DNA of 64,000 bases from Rickettsiales endosymbiont of Stachyamoeba lipophora (GTDB taxonomy: Bacteria; Pseudomonadota; Alphaproteobacteria; Rickettsiales; 33-17). Below, one piece after another: positions 18,405 through 27,256 of the stretch; within the stretch, counting starts at the first letter, position 1; every line of letters starts with the position of its first letter. The translations under genes and the position numbers were made by a program. The notes below the pieces were generated by a model. That model made no database searches. It was not told the DNA's origin and worked only from the letters and a program-made list of their open reading frames with translations. The DNA is taken from positions 372,001 through 436,000 of the forward strand of contig NZ_CP033611.1 of NCBI RefSeq assembly GCF_003932735.1. The letters are read 5' to 3'.

Positions 18405-18453
18405 GGCTCATAACCTGAAGGTCGTCAGTTCGAATCTGGCCCCCGCAACCAAT
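18405..18453 (+). repeat. attR: right copy of the 49-bp direct repeat
   Basis: An exact copy of 5912-5960 holding the anticodon loop, T arm and CCA end of tRNA-fMet without the 5' half, so it is a non-functional tRNA fragment left by integration. An imperfect hairpin (ATAAAGGCC/GGCCTTAT, 18376-18404) lies immediately before it. Confidence 0.93.
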
Positions 18454-18623
18454 TTTTTTCTAGGCTTTGCACCAATTTTTATATTTGACAAAAAATTTCT
18501 TGCACGCCAATTGTACCGCATTCAACTGTAATTTTTACATTTTAAAACACATTTCTGAGTTTCAATTTGACTTTAATAATAGTCAATTATAGCTTAATAT
18601 ACTCAACTTTTTAAAAATTGGTT

Positions 18624-20045
18624 ATGCTTCATAGACCAATAATCATTAAAAATCTTTCACTATTTTTGGCTCATAAAGCTTGCTTTATAGATTTTAATGC
18701 GCAGATCCAATATGGTGACCGCATTGCCATTATCGGACATAATGGAAGCGGAAAATCAAGCCTGCTTAAGATAATTAATGGTGAAATTGAACCTAGTGAA
18801 GGTGAAATACATATACCTAAGAATGCTATCATAGGATATATACCTCAGATCATTGATGATTTTAGCCAATTGAGTGGTGGCCAAAGATTCAATCAATCAC
18901 TTACACAAGCTTTAAGTTTGGACCCCAATATTTTGTTACCTGATGAACCAACAAATCACTTAGATTTAAAAAATCGCCGCTCATTTATAAGGTCTTTAAG
19001 AAAATTCCCCGGGACTTTAATTATCGTTTCGCATGATGTTGAGATTTTACGTACATGTGTGGATACCGTATGGCATATTGATAATGGAAGTATAAAAGTA
19101 TTTTCTGGAGATTATGATGATTATATAAATAAGATTAAATTAGAGCGTGACCAAATAGGACGAGAGCTGGAGTTAATAGAGAGAGAAAAAAAAGAAGTTC
19201 ATAAAGCTCTCATGAAAGAACAAGAGCGGTTTAAGAAAAGTAAACTTAAAGGAGCAAAAAGTTTTGATGGTGATAAGATATTAGCCCATAAAAAATCTAA
19301 TTGTGCTCAGCAAACTGCAGGTAATAAGTATAGCAGCATTAATGATAAAAAAGAAGTTTTAACACGAAAACTCTCAGATATTAGGTTACCTGAGATGATG
19401 TTACCTAAGTTTAATATTGATTCATCAAAATTTAATAAGCATACACTAGTCAATATCACCGAAGGAAGCTGTGGATATGATAATTCAATTATAATATCAG
19501 GTATTAACTTATCCATCTCTTTAGGGGAAAGAGTTGCTATAAAAGGAGATAATGGTTCTGGCAAATCAACACTGATTAGGGCAATTATTAATCATCCAGA
19601 AGTTAGTAAGTCAGGCAATTGGGAAATGCCTAACAATGAACTAATAGGGTATTTAGATCAGCATTATAATAATATTCATCTTAATAAAACTGTTTTAGAA
19701 AATATTCATGGCTTACATCCAGCTTGGTCTCATACTGAAGTAAGGCGCCATCTAAATGATTTTCTGTTCCGTAAGAATGAAGAGGTGTCAGCTTTGGCCT
19801 CTACATTGTCTGGTGGAGAGAAAGCGAGGCTTACCCTTGCACAAATTGCAAGTTTAACACCACCGCTTCTAATTTTGGATGAAATTACCAACAACTTAGA
19901 TTTAGAAACAAAAGATCATATTATTCAAGTAATACAAAATTATCCTGGAACACTAATTGTAATCTCTCATGAAGAAGATTTTTTAGACGAGATAACAATT
20001 AACACCACTTATCATATTATAGCTGGCAAATTGATTACAGCTTAA
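18624..20045 (+). CDS. ABC-F family ATPase
   Basis: Two ABC ATPase domains in one soluble chain of about 473 residues, without membrane segments, as in the ABC-F family that acts on ribosomes. Domain 1: IIGHNGSGKSSLLK, the signature LSGGQRF, then LPDEPTNHLD (Pro where Leu is usual). A charged linker around residues 175-245 (ELELIEREKKEVHKALMK) follows. Domain 2: IKGDNGSGKSTLIR, LSGGEKARL, and ILDEITNNLD, with Ile replacing Pro in the D-E-P-T motif. The chosen start is the ATG at 18624; a TTG two codons earlier is possible. Relatives are translation factors or ribosome-protection proteins; which cannot be told here. It lies just outside attR. Confidence 0.88.
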   Translation: MLHRPIIIKNLSLFLAHKACFIDFNAQIQYGDRIAIIGHNGSGKSSLLKIINGEIEPSEGEIHIPKNAIIGYIPQIIDDFSQLSGGQRFNQSLTQALSLDPNILLPDEPTNHLDLKNRRSFIRSLRKFPGTLIIVSHDVEILRTCVDTVWHIDNGSIKVFSGDYDDYINKIKLERDQIGRELELIEREKKEVHKALMKEQERFKKSKLKGAKSFDGDKILAHKKSNCAQQTAGNKYSSINDKKEVLTRKLSDIRLPEMMLPKFNIDSSKFNKHTLVNITEGSCGYDNSIIISGINLSISLGERVAIKGDNGSGKSTLIRAIINHPEVSKSGNWEMPNNELIGYLDQHYNNIHLNKTVLENIHGLHPAWSHTEVRRHLNDFLFRKNEEVSALASTLSGGEKARLTLAQIASLTPPLLILDEITNNLDLETKDHIIQVIQNYPGTLIVISHEEDFLDEITINTTYHIIAGKLITA

Positions 20046-20286
20046 GCACTCCGTTTCTCTTTTAAATAAATTAAAGAACCTGCATTGTTTTTATTAACAA
20101 TTTTTCATCACGAAATTTATACGATATAAGCTTTCCTTAAATCACCTTGAGTATCATAATCTTTATTAGGTTTTAAAGTTCCTAGATTACGACAAATTCT
20201 AAAATATAATCGGCAAGGCTTAGATAAATAGCGCACCATACAGTTATTTGAGCTTATTGAAATTCCAATAACATTTACAGACTAAA
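20046..20286. other. gene-free stretch between convergent genes
   Basis: About 240 bases between two convergently transcribed transporter-type genes. I see no open frame of note, no RNA gene and no clear terminator hairpin. Confidence 0.4.
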
Positions 20287-22056
20287 TTAAGCTAAGGTTG
20301 TAGTATCTTGAATCTGCTTTTGCCATAATTTAGCATATAATCCATTTAATTTCAAAAGAGAATTATGGGTACCACTCTCTACTATTTTACCCTTATCCAT
20401 TACAATAATTTCATCCGCTTTTATGATGGTTGAAAGCCTGTGAGCGATAATAATGGTAGTAGCATTTTTCGAAATTTCTTCTAAACTTTGTTGAATTTTC
20501 TTTTCTGTATGGCTATCTAGTGAAGAAGTAGCTTCATCAAAAATATAAATTTTAGGATTCTTGAGTAATGCACGGGCAATAGCTACTCTTTGTTTTTCAC
20601 CCCCAGACAATTTAACACCTCTCTCACCCACTTGAGTATTAAGTCCTTGTGGTAATGATTTAATTAATTGTTCTAATTGGGCTAGTTTTATAGCTTGCTC
20701 TACTTGTTCTTTAGAAGCAGTAGGATTGCCATATAATATATTAAAACAAAGAGATTCATTAAACAAAATAGTATCTTGTGGTATTATACCAATTAGGCGT
20801 CTTAAAGACTTTTGGGTAACACTTCTAATATCTTGGCCATTTATTAAAATCTTTCCTTGGATGGGATCAAAAAATCTAAAAATTAACTTGGTAATAGTAG
20901 ATTTACCAGAGCCTGTTGCTCCTACTATCGCTAAAGTTTTACCTGCCTTGGCATGAAAGGAAATGTTATCTAATATAATTCTGTTATTACCATAGTTAAA
21001 GCTTACTTCTTCAAATTTAACATCATAAAAATTTTTGTTAGCTATATCGATTGCACTAGAGGCATCTGTTAAATCATTTTTCTCTTCAAATAAAGTGAAT
21101 ATTTCTTGTAATGCAGTTAATGCTTGATGCACCCCTCTAACTACATATCCCATATAGCTCATTGGTAATGAAAATTGTAAAATGTAAGCATTTAAAAGCA
21201 CAAAATCACCAACTGTTAATATTCCTTGTTGTATTTGCATGGTCGCATAGCAGGTAATTAAACCAAGTCCTGTTCCTACTATTATAACTTGCAAAATTCC
21301 CAAAGATTCCATTCGTCTATCAGAGTTATTAACGGCTAATTCCTTCTCCTTTAGGATTGATTTACATCTTTTAAACTCAAATTTTTCATTGTTAAATGAT
21401 TTGATGGTCTCATAATTAAGCAGAGAATCAACAATGTAGGATGAAAGTTTACTTAATTTTTCTTGTTTGTTCGTTTGAGCTATAGTAGACCTTTTTGCAG
21501 TCATAATAGTTGAAATAAAATAAGCTCCAATTACTACCAAAATTATGAGTCCATAAAACAGGCCATAGAGACTATAAACTAATCCTATGGCTATTAAGAT
21601 CTCAATCAATATAGGAATAAGCTGCCACAGTAAACCATCAATAAAAGTAGGAAAATAATACTCCACTCGATCGATAGTATTAGTTAAAGCTCCTGTCTTT
21701 TTATTCAGATGAAACTTAAGCGGTAGATTTATTACATATCTGAAAATATTAAAAGTTAGCAGATTAGTGCAATGCTCAAATATAGCGAGATTAAAAATAG
21801 TTCTAAGTGAACGTAACACATGTCCTACTATCCACAATAATCCATAACTTATAGCCACCCAAGGGATAATAATATTATTAGCTTCTTCAGGAGCTGATAA
21901 ATTATCAATTATATATTTAATAACAAAAGGTAAACTTAGGCTAATTCCTTTATTTATAATTTCAAAGATAACCGATAAAATAATACTTATTCTAACCTTA
22001 GCATCCACTACCCAATAATGAGGTAAGATTTGTCGAATAATTTTAAAGTAATTCAT
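20287..22056 (-). CDS. ABC exporter of the Atm1/HMT type
   Basis: A half-transporter of 589 residues. Six membrane helices occupy residues about 20-320. An ATPase domain follows with IVGATGSGKSTITKLIFRFF (Walker A), LSGGEKQRVAIARALLK (signature), IYIFDEATSSLD (Walker B) and the switch H in IIIAHRLSTI. Atm1-like features are SFNNEKFEF, the T-V-G-D-F-V-L-L-N segment and SLPMSYMGYVVRGVHQALTA. In mitochondria and alphaproteobacteria these proteins export glutathione-linked compounds needed for cytosolic iron-sulphur assembly or metal tolerance. It works as an inner-membrane homodimer. It is probably monocistronic. Confidence 0.9.
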   Translation of the reverse strand: MNYFKIIRQILPHYWVVDAKVRISIILSVIFEIINKGISLSLPFVIKYIIDNLSAPEEANNIIIPWVAISYGLLWIVGHVLRSLRTIFNLAIFEHCTNLLTFNIFRYVINLPLKFHLNKKTGALTNTIDRVEYYFPTFIDGLLWQLIPILIEILIAIGLVYSLYGLFYGLIILVVIGAYFISTIMTAKRSTIAQTNKQEKLSKLSSYIVDSLLNYETIKSFNNEKFEFKRCKSILKEKELAVNNSDRRMESLGILQVIIVGTGLGLITCYATMQIQQGILTVGDFVLLNAYILQFSLPMSYMGYVVRGVHQALTALQEIFTLFEEKNDLTDASSAIDIANKNFYDVKFEEVSFNYGNNRIILDNISFHAKAGKTLAIVGATGSGKSTITKLIFRFFDPIQGKILINGQDIRSVTQKSLRRLIGIIPQDTILFNESLCFNILYGNPTASKEQVEQAIKLAQLEQLIKSLPQGLNTQVGERGVKLSGGEKQRVAIARALLKNPKIYIFDEATSSLDSHTEKKIQQSLEEISKNATTIIIAHRLSTIIKADEIIVMDKGKIVESGTHNSLLKLNGLYAKLWQKQIQDTTTLA

Positions 22057-22096
22057 ACCTAAGTTCTAAAAATTTTCTTGATATTACATTTAAATA

Positions 22097-24469
22097 TTAC
22101 AGCTCATAACCATACCATATTTTATCCCTCTTTTTTATTGAATGGATGAGGTCTTGCTTGTCTTCTGCAATTTTTTCAACCCAAGTTTTGGCAAGATTAT
22201 GCTTTCTTCCAAGATATTCCATATAACCAGATTCATCTCTGCCAATAGGATTGCCACCATATTTATGTTTTCTTGCATGCTGGAGATTGACATCCTCACT
22301 TAGCCTTCTACCACATTCAATCCCGCCAGCTTCCTCCTTACTCTGCATTGTAAAAGAAAGCCCTCCACCTTTGCCTATTGTTTTTGTACCGGTAAGTAAC
22401 TCTGCCCATTTTTTATCTCTAGAAATAATTAAATCAATGGCCATATTAGTCTCTATAATTGCAGCGGGGCTTCTAAAACCTTCTGTTCCAAAAAATAGTT
22501 CAACTAAATTTATTATTGTTTGCTTTTGTTCTAACGTTAAATGTTCAGATATTGGGGAACTAGATTTAGATTTTAGCTTTTCTAGACCTGATATTCCATA
22601 TTTATATACTCTTCTTAACATTTTTGCTGTAGTAACATCGCTAAGAATGTTATTTTGAACTGTTTTAATAGTTTCAATTTCTTTTAAAATGTTTTCATAA
22701 TTGCCTAAATTATATACTTCTTCTTGGATAGTGCCTCTATTAGACACATATGTTCCACCTATATTATCTTGCGCTTTAATATCTTGGGATTTTTGAACGA
22801 TTAAATCTTGATCATCATTAAATACTATTGTTCTAGCAATTTTTTTCTTTACATTATTTCTTGATTGCCTAATAGCTGATCTATATAGCATGAGTTCTTG
22901 AGTATAAAAATCCTTAACGCTAGTTATTTTCTGAATATCAGTATAATTAATTTTCAGTACTTTTCTGCTCACATTACTTAGTTTTAAACTCTCTTTTAAA
23001 CTTTTTGAGAGGGCGGCACCGAAAGTCTTTAGGGTAGTACTCCACATCATTTCAGGAGTTATATTTTGAAGCTGTTGGGCATTTGCAAATATACAACGAG
23101 TAATATTCCTATAACCTTTCTGTTCTGCCTCATCTAAGGCTATTTTAAGTAGCTTACTATCCTCTATTTCATTATTTTCATCAATTTGATCAATATAACC
23201 ATCTTTTAAATATTTGGTAATTTCTTCAGCTAAAGCTTTCTTAATAAATGTATTTAATGTCTTTCCATTTGGTGCTTTATACTCTGGTTGTTTAAGGCAA
23301 TCTTCTATGGAATCAGGAAAACCCTCACAAGTGTATTCAACTCCTAATAATTCATTTACCTTTTCATCCCTATCATCTTCATTGTTTTTATAATACTCAT
23401 GAAGTTCTTCTAATTTTTCTTTAACATATGTTTTTAATAAATCTTTTATACCACCTATCTGATAAAATTTTTGAGCTGTAGCCTGGTATTTTAATAAGTT
23501 AATTGCTTTGTTTTCTTTCTCGCTTTGCTTTTCCGCTAGCTTTTCCGCTAGCTTTTCCAACAATGGTTTAAAATAAGGTTGGAATCGATCTAACAAGAAC
23601 TCTTTATTTGATTGTTTTAGCGATAGCCTTGCTAGCAAGCTACCAGGGATATCACTAACATACTGCTCAACTTCTGGATAATCTTTTTTACTATCACATG
23701 GGTAACAAGAATTGATAGCAGAATAAACAGCAGAGGTTAGAACCTCTTTAAAATTTAATTTATTAATAGCATCTAATAATGCCTGGTCATGTGAGAGTTC
23801 AGCCTCTTTTTTCTTTAAAAACTCATCTCTAACTTTAGCATTATAAATAACTCTCCGCCCTTGATCTTCAAGAATAAAAGCTGCCTCAGTCGTCGCTTGA
23901 GCTATATTAAGGTTTTGTTCTGAAAATTTATTAATTAATTGCGTAAATTGCTCCTGAGATAAATCTTTATAATTATCTTCTTCATCTGAAGAATCATCAT
24001 AATGGGTTAATAATTTTTGCACCTGATCTTCAGGAATAAGGTCTGGTTCAATTGTTGCTTGACCTATATTAGGATTTTGTGCTGAAATTTTATCAATTGA
24101 TTCTACACATTGCCCCTCGGGTACATCTTTATAAGTATTTTTTTTAACTGAGGATTTATCATCATAGGTGGATAATTTTTGCACTTGTTCAGTTAATAAT
24201 ATAATTCTTTTGCTAATGTATTCTTTAATGTCAGAGCTAATTTGCATCTCAAGAGAGTTTATACTTTTATCTTTTGTACATCCCCTACGCTTTGACATTA
24301 AGCATTGAAAAGTCTTCTCTTGGCTTAAATTATTCCAAAGAAGATCAGAATAAAATTCAACTTTTTCATCAGTTAAATCCTGCTTTAAAAATACGGCATT
24401 AATAAAATTTTGATCATCTTTTTTGCTTTCTAAGAATTTTACTTCTTCCCTAATACTTTCTATATCCAT
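22097..24469 (-). CDS. unrecognised 790-residue protein with an internal tandem duplication
   Basis: An intact 790-residue frame without known domains, very rich in Glu and Lys and largely helical. Residues 96-149 and 150-203 are tandem copies (compare QVQKLSTYDD with QVQKLLTHYDD, and NPNIGQAT with NLNIAQAT). A shorter LAEKLAEK repeat lies around residue 310. The C-terminal part (residues 680-790) is the most structured-looking, with GTKTIGKGGGLSFTM and HARKHKYGGNPIGRDE. No signal peptide or membrane helix. Its composition and repeats fit a secreted or host-facing protein of an intracellular bacterium, which is inference only. Confidence 0.75.
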   Translation of the reverse strand: MDIESIREEVKFLESKKDDQNFINAVFLKQDLTDEKVEFYSDLLWNNLSQEKTFQCLMSKRRGCTKDKSINSLEMQISSDIKEYISKRIILLTEQVQKLSTYDDKSSVKKNTYKDVPEGQCVESIDKISAQNPNIGQATIEPDLIPEDQVQKLLTHYDDSSDEEDNYKDLSQEQFTQLINKFSEQNLNIAQATTEAAFILEDQGRRVIYNAKVRDEFLKKKEAELSHDQALLDAINKLNFKEVLTSAVYSAINSCYPCDSKKDYPEVEQYVSDIPGSLLARLSLKQSNKEFLLDRFQPYFKPLLEKLAEKLAEKQSEKENKAINLLKYQATAQKFYQIGGIKDLLKTYVKEKLEELHEYYKNNEDDRDEKVNELLGVEYTCEGFPDSIEDCLKQPEYKAPNGKTLNTFIKKALAEEITKYLKDGYIDQIDENNEIEDSKLLKIALDEAEQKGYRNITRCIFANAQQLQNITPEMMWSTTLKTFGAALSKSLKESLKLSNVSRKVLKINYTDIQKITSVKDFYTQELMLYRSAIRQSRNNVKKKIARTIVFNDDQDLIVQKSQDIKAQDNIGGTYVSNRGTIQEEVYNLGNYENILKEIETIKTVQNNILSDVTTAKMLRRVYKYGISGLEKLKSKSSSPISEHLTLEQKQTIINLVELFFGTEGFRSPAAIIETNMAIDLIISRDKKWAELLTGTKTIGKGGGLSFTMQSKEEAGGIECGRRLSEDVNLQHARKHKYGGNPIGRDESGYMEYLGRKHNLAKTWVEKIAEDKQDLIHSIKKRDKIWYGYEL
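23861..24184 (-). repeat. two tandem 162-bp coding repeats inside the 790-residue gene
   Basis: The blocks 24023-24184 and 23861-24022 align codon for codon, each encoding 54 residues. They share many identical DNA stretches, such as the codons for EDQVQKL and QAT, but also many substitutions, so the duplication is not recent. Confidence 0.7.
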
Positions 24470-24676
24470 AAAAACATCTAAACTTGGTTAACTAAACTTG
24501 TATTATTAACTTTTTTTAAAATAGGTAAAGTGGTTATAAGCTCACTTGACAAAATAAAATTATTTTAGGCGAATTTAGTTACCAAAGATTATATGATTTC
24601 TTCATTTAGAAATGTTTACATAGCCTGGAATCAGCACAAGATATTTGGGTAATAACCTGAGAAATATTTTAATATA
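24470..24676. other. spacer between the 790-residue gene and flbD
   Basis: About 200 AT-rich bases between two minus-strand genes. It presumably holds the end of the flbD transcript and the promoter of the 790-residue gene. I see no hairpin, repeat or RNA gene in it. Confidence 0.35.
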
Positions 24677-25942
24677 CTATGAATCTACTTTTAACTTAAG
24701 CTCATATTGCTCAATTTTATCTTCTAAAATCTTAATCGATATGCCTAGAATTTTAGCAGCTTGAAGTCGATCGCCGATAGTAGTGTTCAGCGCCATTTTT
24801 ATAGTATTTTTTTCTGCCTCTTCGATATTAATTGCAGTTTTTTCTACTTCGCTTAACATCAAATCATTCTCTTTTATTGCCTGGTTCCCCGCAAACAATA
24901 CTGCTCTAAACATAGTATTTTCCAGTTCCCTTACATTACCAGGCCAGGAATAGTTAATTAGAGCTTGCTTAGCTTCTGAAGAAATTTCAGGATGATTTAA
25001 TCCATTTTGTTTTGCATATTTTTCTGCATAAAATTGAGCTATATTAATTATATCTTCGGTTCTTTCTCTAAGCGCAGGTAAAGCCAAGTTAATAACATTT
25101 AGCCTGTAATATAAATCTTCCCTAAAGTTTCCTTTCGAAACTTCTTGTTTTAAATTACGGTTACTGGTGGCAATAATTCTTGTATCCACTTTGACACTGC
25201 CTGTTCCGCCAATTCTAGTAATTTCCCGTTCTTGAATTACTCTAAGTAGTTTTGCTTGAAGCCTAATATCCATTTCACTTATTTCATCAAGCAGCAAAGT
25301 ACCGCCAGATGCTTCCTCAAATTTGCCCACTCGCCTTGCTAATGCTCCGGTAAAGGCTCCCTTTTCATGACCAAAAAGTTCTGATTCAAGCAAATTATCA
25401 GGAATAGCAGCGCAATTTATACCTATAAACACCCTACCTTTTCTCTTACTATGTTGGTGGATAAATTTAGCTATTACCTCTTTACCAGTTCCTGACTCTC
25501 CAGTAATTAATATTGTAGCTTCAGAAGTAGCCACCTTTTGCGCCATATCAACAATTTTTTTCATTGCTTCACTTTGGGCAATAAATTCATTCTGATCATT
25601 AATAATGGAATTAAGTACTGCAACAATTAATTCCTCATTAGGAGGAAGAGGCAAATAATCAACAGCTCCATCTTCTATAGCTTTTGTTACCTCTTGCTTA
25701 GTCACGTGGAAGCCACATGCAACTACCGGTAAGTAAATTCTTTCTTCATTTAGCGTTTCAACCAAACTTTTAATATCTGCTTTTACTTCAATTAAAATTA
25801 AATCCGCTCCTTTGCCTGATCGCAACAAATCTAATGCACTTGCAATAGTGGAGCTTTGATTTATTTTCGCACCTCTTTTGATAGCAATTTGTGTCGCAGT
25901 TAAAAATTGTCCAGACAAATCACCGATAACAAGTATGCGCAT
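24677..25942 (-). CDS. flbD: sigma-54 activator FlbD
   Basis: A 421-residue three-domain regulator. Residues 1-115 form a receiver-like domain. Residues about 120-345 form the AAA+ sigma-54 interaction domain with ITGESGTGKEVIAKFIHQHS, ELFGHEKGAFTGA (the GAFTGA loop that contacts sigma-54), GGTLLLDEISEMD and the REDLYYRLNV arginine-finger region. A C-terminal Fis-type helix-turn-helix follows (RLQAAKILGISIKILEDKIE). FlbD switches on mid and late flagellar genes in alphaproteobacteria. The receiver lacks the usual phosphorylated Asp (LILIEV where D is expected), as in other FlbD proteins that are controlled by protein partners. It is the last gene of a fliN-motA-flbD operon, 11 bases after motA. 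Confidence 0.9.
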   Translation of the reverse strand: MRILVIGDLSGQFLTATQIAIKRGAKINQSSTIASALDLLRSGKGADLILIEVKADIKSLVETLNEERIYLPVVACGFHVTKQEVTKAIEDGAVDYLPLPPNEELIVAVLNSIINDQNEFIAQSEAMKKIVDMAQKVATSEATILITGESGTGKEVIAKFIHQHSKRKGRVFIGINCAAIPDNLLESELFGHEKGAFTGALARRVGKFEEASGGTLLLDEISEMDIRLQAKLLRVIQEREITRIGGTGSVKVDTRIIATSNRNLKQEVSKGNFREDLYYRLNVINLALPALRERTEDIINIAQFYAEKYAKQNGLNHPEISSEAKQALINYSWPGNVRELENTMFRAVLFAGNQAIKENDLMLSEVEKTAINIEEAEKNTIKMALNTTIGDRLQAAKILGISIKILEDKIEQYELKLKVDS

Positions 25943-25953
25943 AATTATAACTT

Positions 25954-26751
25954 TTAAGATTTAAAGTAATGTATTTTTTGATCAGTTGGTAAAATGTTAT
26001 TAAGCTTCATTTCCAAGATTCTTGGATTTTCTTTTTTACCAATACTTATGAGAGCCTCTATGTAAATTTTTCTTATGATTAACTCAATATGAGTATTTCT
26101 TTCTAATTTAGCAGCAGTTGGATAAAAGAATACATAAGATAATATTGAACCATAAAATGTGGTAATTAACGCTAGCGCCATGCTAGGGCCAATTTTATTA
26201 ATTTCATTAAAGCTAGCAAGCATCTGCACTAACCCAATAAGTGTACCTATTAGTCCCATTGCTGGAGCAATTTCAGCAGCCTTTCTAAAAATGCTGATCG
26301 CCTGCTTATTCTGTTCCACCATAAATAACACATTCTGATTTAAGTAATTTTCCAAATATTCAACAGTAATGTTATCGGAAAGCAATCTTACTCCTTCAGC
26401 AAAAAATTTGTGATACCCACCCATTATTCTGTCTTCATTGGCCAGCCATAATATTGATTTTTTATAAGCAAGCTCTGAAGCCTTAAGTGTTTCATAAGCG
26501 ATGTCGCCATAATCTGGTGTTTTGATAAATAGCTTTTCATAGCTAGTTTTGAAAGCTTGCCATACATCTTGAAAGTTATAACATGCAACCGTTACTAAAA
26601 ATGTACCGCCAAATACTATCAAAAACGAAGGTAAATCCACAAAATTAATTAAATTACCACCAATGCTAATTCCTACAGCGATAAGAATTACGCAAGCAAT
26701 AGTGGCGATTATTGTAGAATTATCTTTATTTTGAAAACTATTTATTTTCAT
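25954..26751 (-). CDS. motA: flagellar motor stator protein MotA/PomA type
   Basis: A 265-residue inner-membrane protein with four helices (about residues 14-33, 38-57, 160-180 and 190-212). A cytoplasmic loop lies between helices 2 and 3. The signature region reads RKAAEIAPAMGLIGTLIGLV, then MLASFNEINKIGPSMALALI, as in MotA/PomA stators that couple ion flow to rotor torque together with MotB. The start is placed at 26751, where ATG overlaps the fliN stop (TGATG). No motB is adjacent, so its partner must lie elsewhere. Its position between fliN and flbD supports a flagellar role over an ExbB/TolQ role. Confidence 0.85.
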   Translation of the reverse strand: MKINSFQNKDNSTIIATIACVILIAVGISIGGNLINFVDLPSFLIVFGGTFLVTVACYNFQDVWQAFKTSYEKLFIKTPDYGDIAYETLKASELAYKKSILWLANEDRIMGGYHKFFAEGVRLLSDNITVEYLENYLNQNVLFMVEQNKQAISIFRKAAEIAPAMGLIGTLIGLVQMLASFNEINKIGPSMALALITTFYGSILSYVFFYPTAAKLERNTHIELIIRKIYIEALISIGKKENPRILEMKLNNILPTDQKIHYFKS

Positions 26752-27032
26752 CAAAGTTCTTTATCATTTCTAATTATTTCTGTAAGTGTTACACCTACTT
26801 TATCATCCACAATGACCACTTCACCTTTAGCGACCAACCTATCGTTGACCAATACTTCAACTGGCTCACCTATGCTTCTATCTAGCACTACTACCGAACC
26901 TTTTCCTAGCTTAAGCAGCTGACCAACAAGCATAGAAGTTCGCCCCAAAATAACAGTAAGCTTTACAGGGATATCTTGTACGGTAGAAAGATTAACTGCA
27001 TCATCAAAATCAGCGGTACTAAACTCTGACAT
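26751..27032 (-). CDS. fliN: flagellar motor switch protein FliN
   Basis: A 93-residue protein with a single SpoA/FliN domain: VQDIPVKLTVILGRTSMLVG, LLKLGKGSVVVLDRSIGEPV, LVNDRLVAKGEVVIVDD and VGVTLTEII. This is the core of FliN, part of the cytoplasmic C-ring that binds the export ATPase complex and CheY-controlled switch. The short acidic N-terminus is normal for alphaproteobacterial FliN. It is the first gene of the operon; its stop overlaps the motA start by one base. Confidence 0.93.
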   Translation of the reverse strand: MSEFSTADFDDAVNLSTVQDIPVKLTVILGRTSMLVGQLLKLGKGSVVVLDRSIGEPVEVLVNDRLVAKGEVVIVDDKVGVTLTEIIRNDKEL

Positions 27033-27128
27033 AATGGGTTTTACTCTTTGTTTAATAATTGGTTATTATTTTAACCATGATGATAAACTTTTATTTTAAG
27101 TAATTCAAGAGGTTTTAATTTAAATATT

Positions 27129-27221
27129 ATGAAAAAAATAATCAGATTATATGCAGGAATTTTTATTCAAATATATGCGGTCTTATTATTTGGGTTGCTG
27201 TACAGAATTTTTGGTAAGTAG
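27129..27221 (+). CDS. possible 30-residue single-helix membrane peptide
   Basis: ATG at 27129, stop at 27219-27221. The peptide begins with a basic KKIIR and is otherwise one hydrophobic helix ending RIFGK. It lies in the space between divergently facing ends, 90 bases from fliN. No clear ribosome binding site. It could be chance. Confidence 0.2.
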   Translation: MKKIIRLYAGIFIQIYAVLLFGLLYRIFGK

Positions 27222-27256
27222 GCTAACTATTTCCTTAAGAATTCACTTAACAGAAT

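Noticed and set aside
18405-18453. Second tRNA-fMet gene
   Set aside because: Only the 3' part from the anticodon loop is present; the acceptor 5' strand and D arm are missing, so it is an attachment-site copy.
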